Assembly (NCBI RefSeq): GCF_002294995.1
Contig: NZ_NSGF01000004.1
Span: 248,001 to 312,000, forward strand
Direction: 5' to 3'
Source: Mesorhizobium sp. WSM3860
GTDB lineage: Bacteria > Pseudomonadota > Alphaproteobacteria > Rhizobiales > Rhizobiaceae
Length of the DNA: 64,000 nucleotides
Below are positions 62,160-64,000 of the stretch, one piece after another; position 1 is the first letter of the stretch, and each line of letters starts with the position of its first letter. The notes under the pieces were generated by a model, which was given only the letters and a program-made list of their open reading frames with translations, was not told where the DNA came from and searched no databases. Made by a program: the position numbers and the translations under genes.

Positions 62160-63386
62160 TCAGGTGACGGCTTCCACCCTCGGCTGCCTGAGACCGCGCA
62201 GCCGCGCTGCAAAGCTCGGGCTGAACTTGTCGATCTCGTGCAGGATGCGGCGACGGCTGAAATGAACCTGCCGGCGGGCGCGCCAGCGCAGGTCGGTGTC
62301 GATGGTCAGGCTGCGGCGGAAATTGGCTAGCTCGAGCCCCCGTTCATCCATCGCCTGCTTCATAGGATCATCATAGAAGGTGGCGATCTTCGCTGCCGCC
62401 ATGCCGGGCGAGGCCATCCATTGCGGCACGTGCACCATGCACAGGCGCTCCACATCGGTGAGGAGGCGGCTGACGCCTGTTCCGGCGGCCGGACATGATG
62501 TCTGATAGGCGTCTCCGATCAGGACGACGCCGTCGCGCTTGCAATTTTCGGCGACGGTGATGTCGGTGAGCCAGCTCGAGACGCGGTCGATGACCTCGAA
62601 ATCGCCGAAGGTCTTGAGGAGTCCGGGAAGCGTTTCGATGAGCGTTTCGCGCGGGCGGTCGCGCAGCGCCTTGACCCACGGGTCGGTATGCTCGCGGAAA
62701 ACAAAGAGGTTGGCGCGGGTGACGCCGCCGGCCGGGAAGAAGTTCAGGTAGTCGATGCCGTCCGAAACGCGTTCGCCGTAGTAGGTCAGTGCCGGATGCT
62801 TGAACGCGCTTGCTCCCGCCGGCCGGACATTGAAGCCGAAAGTCAGCGATTGGCGCTGGTGGACGAACCGGCGCTCGATGCCGACGTCGCGCCGCAGGAT
62901 GTCGCCCATGCCGGTGGCAAGCACAAGCAGGCGAGCCGTCACATCCGGCTGCCCGATGATCGATACACGCTGCCGCTCTGGCCCGGCCTCCACGGCGCTC
63001 ACCCTGCCGGCAACGAAACGCACCGTCTTGGGCAGTTCTGCCCGCATCGCCGCGACGAGGTCGTCGTAAAAAATGCCGTAGTGGCGGGCGCGCGTGCGGT
63101 CGAGCACTCGCCCCTTGCGCACGTTGACGATCTCGTCGAATGCCGCGGCCGCCGTGGAAAGACTGTCGAGGAGGCCGATCCGGCGCAGCTTGTCGATCTG
63201 GTCGCCGGCGATCTTCTCGACACGGAACTCGCGCGGAAAAACGGGGTGTCGGTCGATCAGCGTGACACCGTAGCCCGACCGGCCGAGGAGAGTCGCGGCA
63301 AGTGTCCCGGAGAGCCCGCCGCCGACGACAGCGATCTCAGTCTCGGTTCCCTCCGGCAGCGGACGAAGCGAATGTTCGGCTGTCAT
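62160..63386 (-). CDS. FAD-dependent oxidoreductase (monooxygenase/GGR-like)
   Basis: A 408-residue flavoprotein. The N-terminal dinucleotide motif is VVGGGLSGTLAATLLGRSG near residue 20, the second FAD motif is VVLIGDAYQTSCPAAGTGVS near residue 305, the GD motif of para-hydroxybenzoate-hydroxylase-type enzymes. It could hydroxylate, halogenate or reduce a glycan or lipid precursor; no residues specific for halogenases are evident. ATG 63386 overlaps the stop of the WecG-type gene (ATGA), so the two are co-translated, an unusual pairing. Confidence 0.85.
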   Translation of the reverse strand: MTAEHSLRPLPEGTETEIAVVGGGLSGTLAATLLGRSGYGVTLIDRHPVFPREFRVEKIAGDQIDKLRRIGLLDSLSTAAAAFDEIVNVRKGRVLDRTRARHYGIFYDDLVAAMRAELPKTVRFVAGRVSAVEAGPERQRVSIIGQPDVTARLLVLATGMGDILRRDVGIERRFVHQRQSLTFGFNVRPAGASAFKHPALTYYGERVSDGIDYLNFFPAGGVTRANLFVFREHTDPWVKALRDRPRETLIETLPGLLKTFGDFEVIDRVSSWLTDITVAENCKRDGVVLIGDAYQTSCPAAGTGVSRLLTDVERLCMVHVPQWMASPGMAAAKIATFYDDPMKQAMDERGLELANFRRSLTIDTDLRWRARRQVHFSRRRILHEIDKFSPSFAARLRGLRQPRVEAVT

Positions 63387-64000
63387 TGGGAATACCTCAA
63401 TAGGGCGTAGAGGGCACGAGGATTGGTGGTGAAGTAGCGCCAGAACAGCCGGCGCGGCTCCATCAACATGCGCCACAGCCATTCGAATCCCGCCTTCTGG
63501 ACCCAGAGCGGGGCGCGCCGGACCTTGCCGGCAATATGGTCGAACAGCCCTCCGGAAGTCTTGATCACGCCGACATTCGAGAGCCGCGAGCCAAAATCGC
63601 GGACAAAGATCTGCTCGCGCGGCACGCCGAGGCCGAGCCACAATATGTCCGGTGCAAGCGCGTCGATCTCTTCGAGTTTTTTCTCGAGCGCTTCGCCGGT
63701 GAGGTAGCCGTGGCTGTGGCCGACGATGCGCAGGCGCGGATAGCTGGCTTTGATGGCGGCCACGGCCTTGGCGTTCCCGGCCTCCGTCGATCCAAGCAGG
63801 TAGAAGGTCGCGGCCTCGTTCTCGGCGAGCTTTGCCACATCGTGGAACAGGTCGGTGGTGGCCACCCGTTCCGGCAACCGCGTGCGGCACAAAAGGCGCG
63901 AGGCGAGCACAAGCGGCTGGCCGTCGGCAAAGATCTGGTCGGCTTCGCGGAAGAGGGCGGCGATCTCGGACTTCGCGCGAGCCTGGGCGATGACCTCGCC
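63383..64000 (-). CDS. WecG/TagA/CpsF family glycosyltransferase, 5' end beyond window
   Basis: The visible 205 codons run off the right edge; the frame is open to base 64000 and reads EADQIFADGQPLVLASRL there, a conserved part of GT26 enzymes. Other blocks are FYLLGSTEAGNAKAVAAIK, LRIVGHSHGYLT, DILWLGLGVPREQIF and KTSGGLFDHIAGKVRRAP. GT26 enzymes transfer N-acetylmannosamine(uronate) or related sugars to lipid-linked acceptors early in glycan synthesis. Its stop overlaps the start of the FAD oxidoreductase gene. About 30-40 N-terminal residues are missing. Confidence 0.9.
   Translation of the reverse strand, partial: GEVIAQARAKSEIAALFREADQIFADGQPLVLASRLLCRTRLPERVATTDLFHDVAKLAENEAATFYLLGSTEAGNAKAVAAIKASYPRLRIVGHSHGYLTGEALEKKLEEIDALAPDILWLGLGVPREQIFVRDFGSRLSNVGVIKTSGGLFDHIAGKVRRAPLWVQKAGFEWLWRMLMEPRRLFWRYFTTNPRALYALLRYSQ

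Noticed and set aside
1..64000. Mobile elements, prophage, CRISPR arrays, tRNA or rRNA genes
   Set aside because: No transposase, integrase, phage-like protein, spaced direct-repeat array or cloverleaf-like sequence was recognised; the palindromic elements are short and encode no protein.

Overview
The window is GC-rich throughout, densely packed and mostly organised in co-directional, overlapping operons. It looks like chromosomal or chromid DNA of a Rhizobiales alphaproteobacterium close to Mesorhizobium. Supporting signs are a Sinorhizobium-type ehu/eut ectoine catabolic operon, ExoP-like polysaccharide genes, several CUT1/PAAT ABC importers paired with sugar-acid enzymes, and the hairpin-rich palindromic intergenic repeats typical of rhizobia. 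I saw no tRNA, rRNA, CRISPR array, insertion sequence or prophage. Both edges cut genes: tex on the left and a WecG/TagA-type glycosyltransferase on the right.

Region 1 (1-22069) is a mosaic of small units. It holds the 3' end of tex; a LysR regulator divergent from gcdH (glutaryl-CoA dehydrogenase); and a three-gene transglutaminase/DUF2126 - circularly permuted ATP-grasp/alpha-E - transglutaminase operon that resembles predicted amidoligase/peptide-modification systems. Then come three overlapping glycosyltransferase-like genes, a type IB topoisomerase, and an ECF42-type sigma factor with its DGPF/YCII partner behind a candidate autoregulated promoter. An ALDH7-type aminoadipate-semialdehyde dehydrogenase, a hypothetical HTH-like protein divergent from a GNAT acetyltransferase, and two SDR genes close the region.

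Region 2 (22106-37037) is an ectoine/5-hydroxyectoine uptake and degradation locus split into two arms. The leftward arm is doeX (Lrp/AsnC) - doeC - doeD - alcohol dehydrogenase. The rightward arm is enuR (MocR/GntR) - ehuABCD - eutABC - doeA - doeB. Together they encode import (EhuABCD), processing of hydroxyectoine (EutABC), ring opening (DoeA), deacetylation (DoeB), transamination (DoeD) and oxidation to aspartate (DoeC). Three palindromic repeat elements lie inside this region.

Region 3 (37099-51191) is a sugar/sugar-acid locus centred on an IclR regulator. A ten-gene leftward operon encodes a CUT1 importer, an enolase-superfamily enzyme, a mutarotase, a Gfo/Idh dehydrogenase, a MaoC protein, an SDR, and an L-fuconate dehydratase with all five catalytic/metal residues at the expected positions. 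To the right are a lactonase-like amidohydrolase and a convergent MaoC - CaiB CoA-transferase - signal-less solute-binding-protein operon. The predicted flow is sugar, lactone, aldonate, 2-keto-3-deoxy acid, diketo acid; the CoA-linked genes are unexplained.

Region 4 (51538-64000) is a polysaccharide biosynthesis cluster: polymerase/ligase-like membrane protein, Tat-exported GH5 glycosidase, Wzz/ExoP-type co-polymerase with an eroded kinase domain, Wzx-type flippase, GT4 glycosyltransferase, a glucosamine-inositolphosphorylceramide-transferase-like protein, a BioF2/FemAB-type acyltransferase, an FAD oxidoreductase and a WecG-type transferase. I cannot assign the polymer to any known one.
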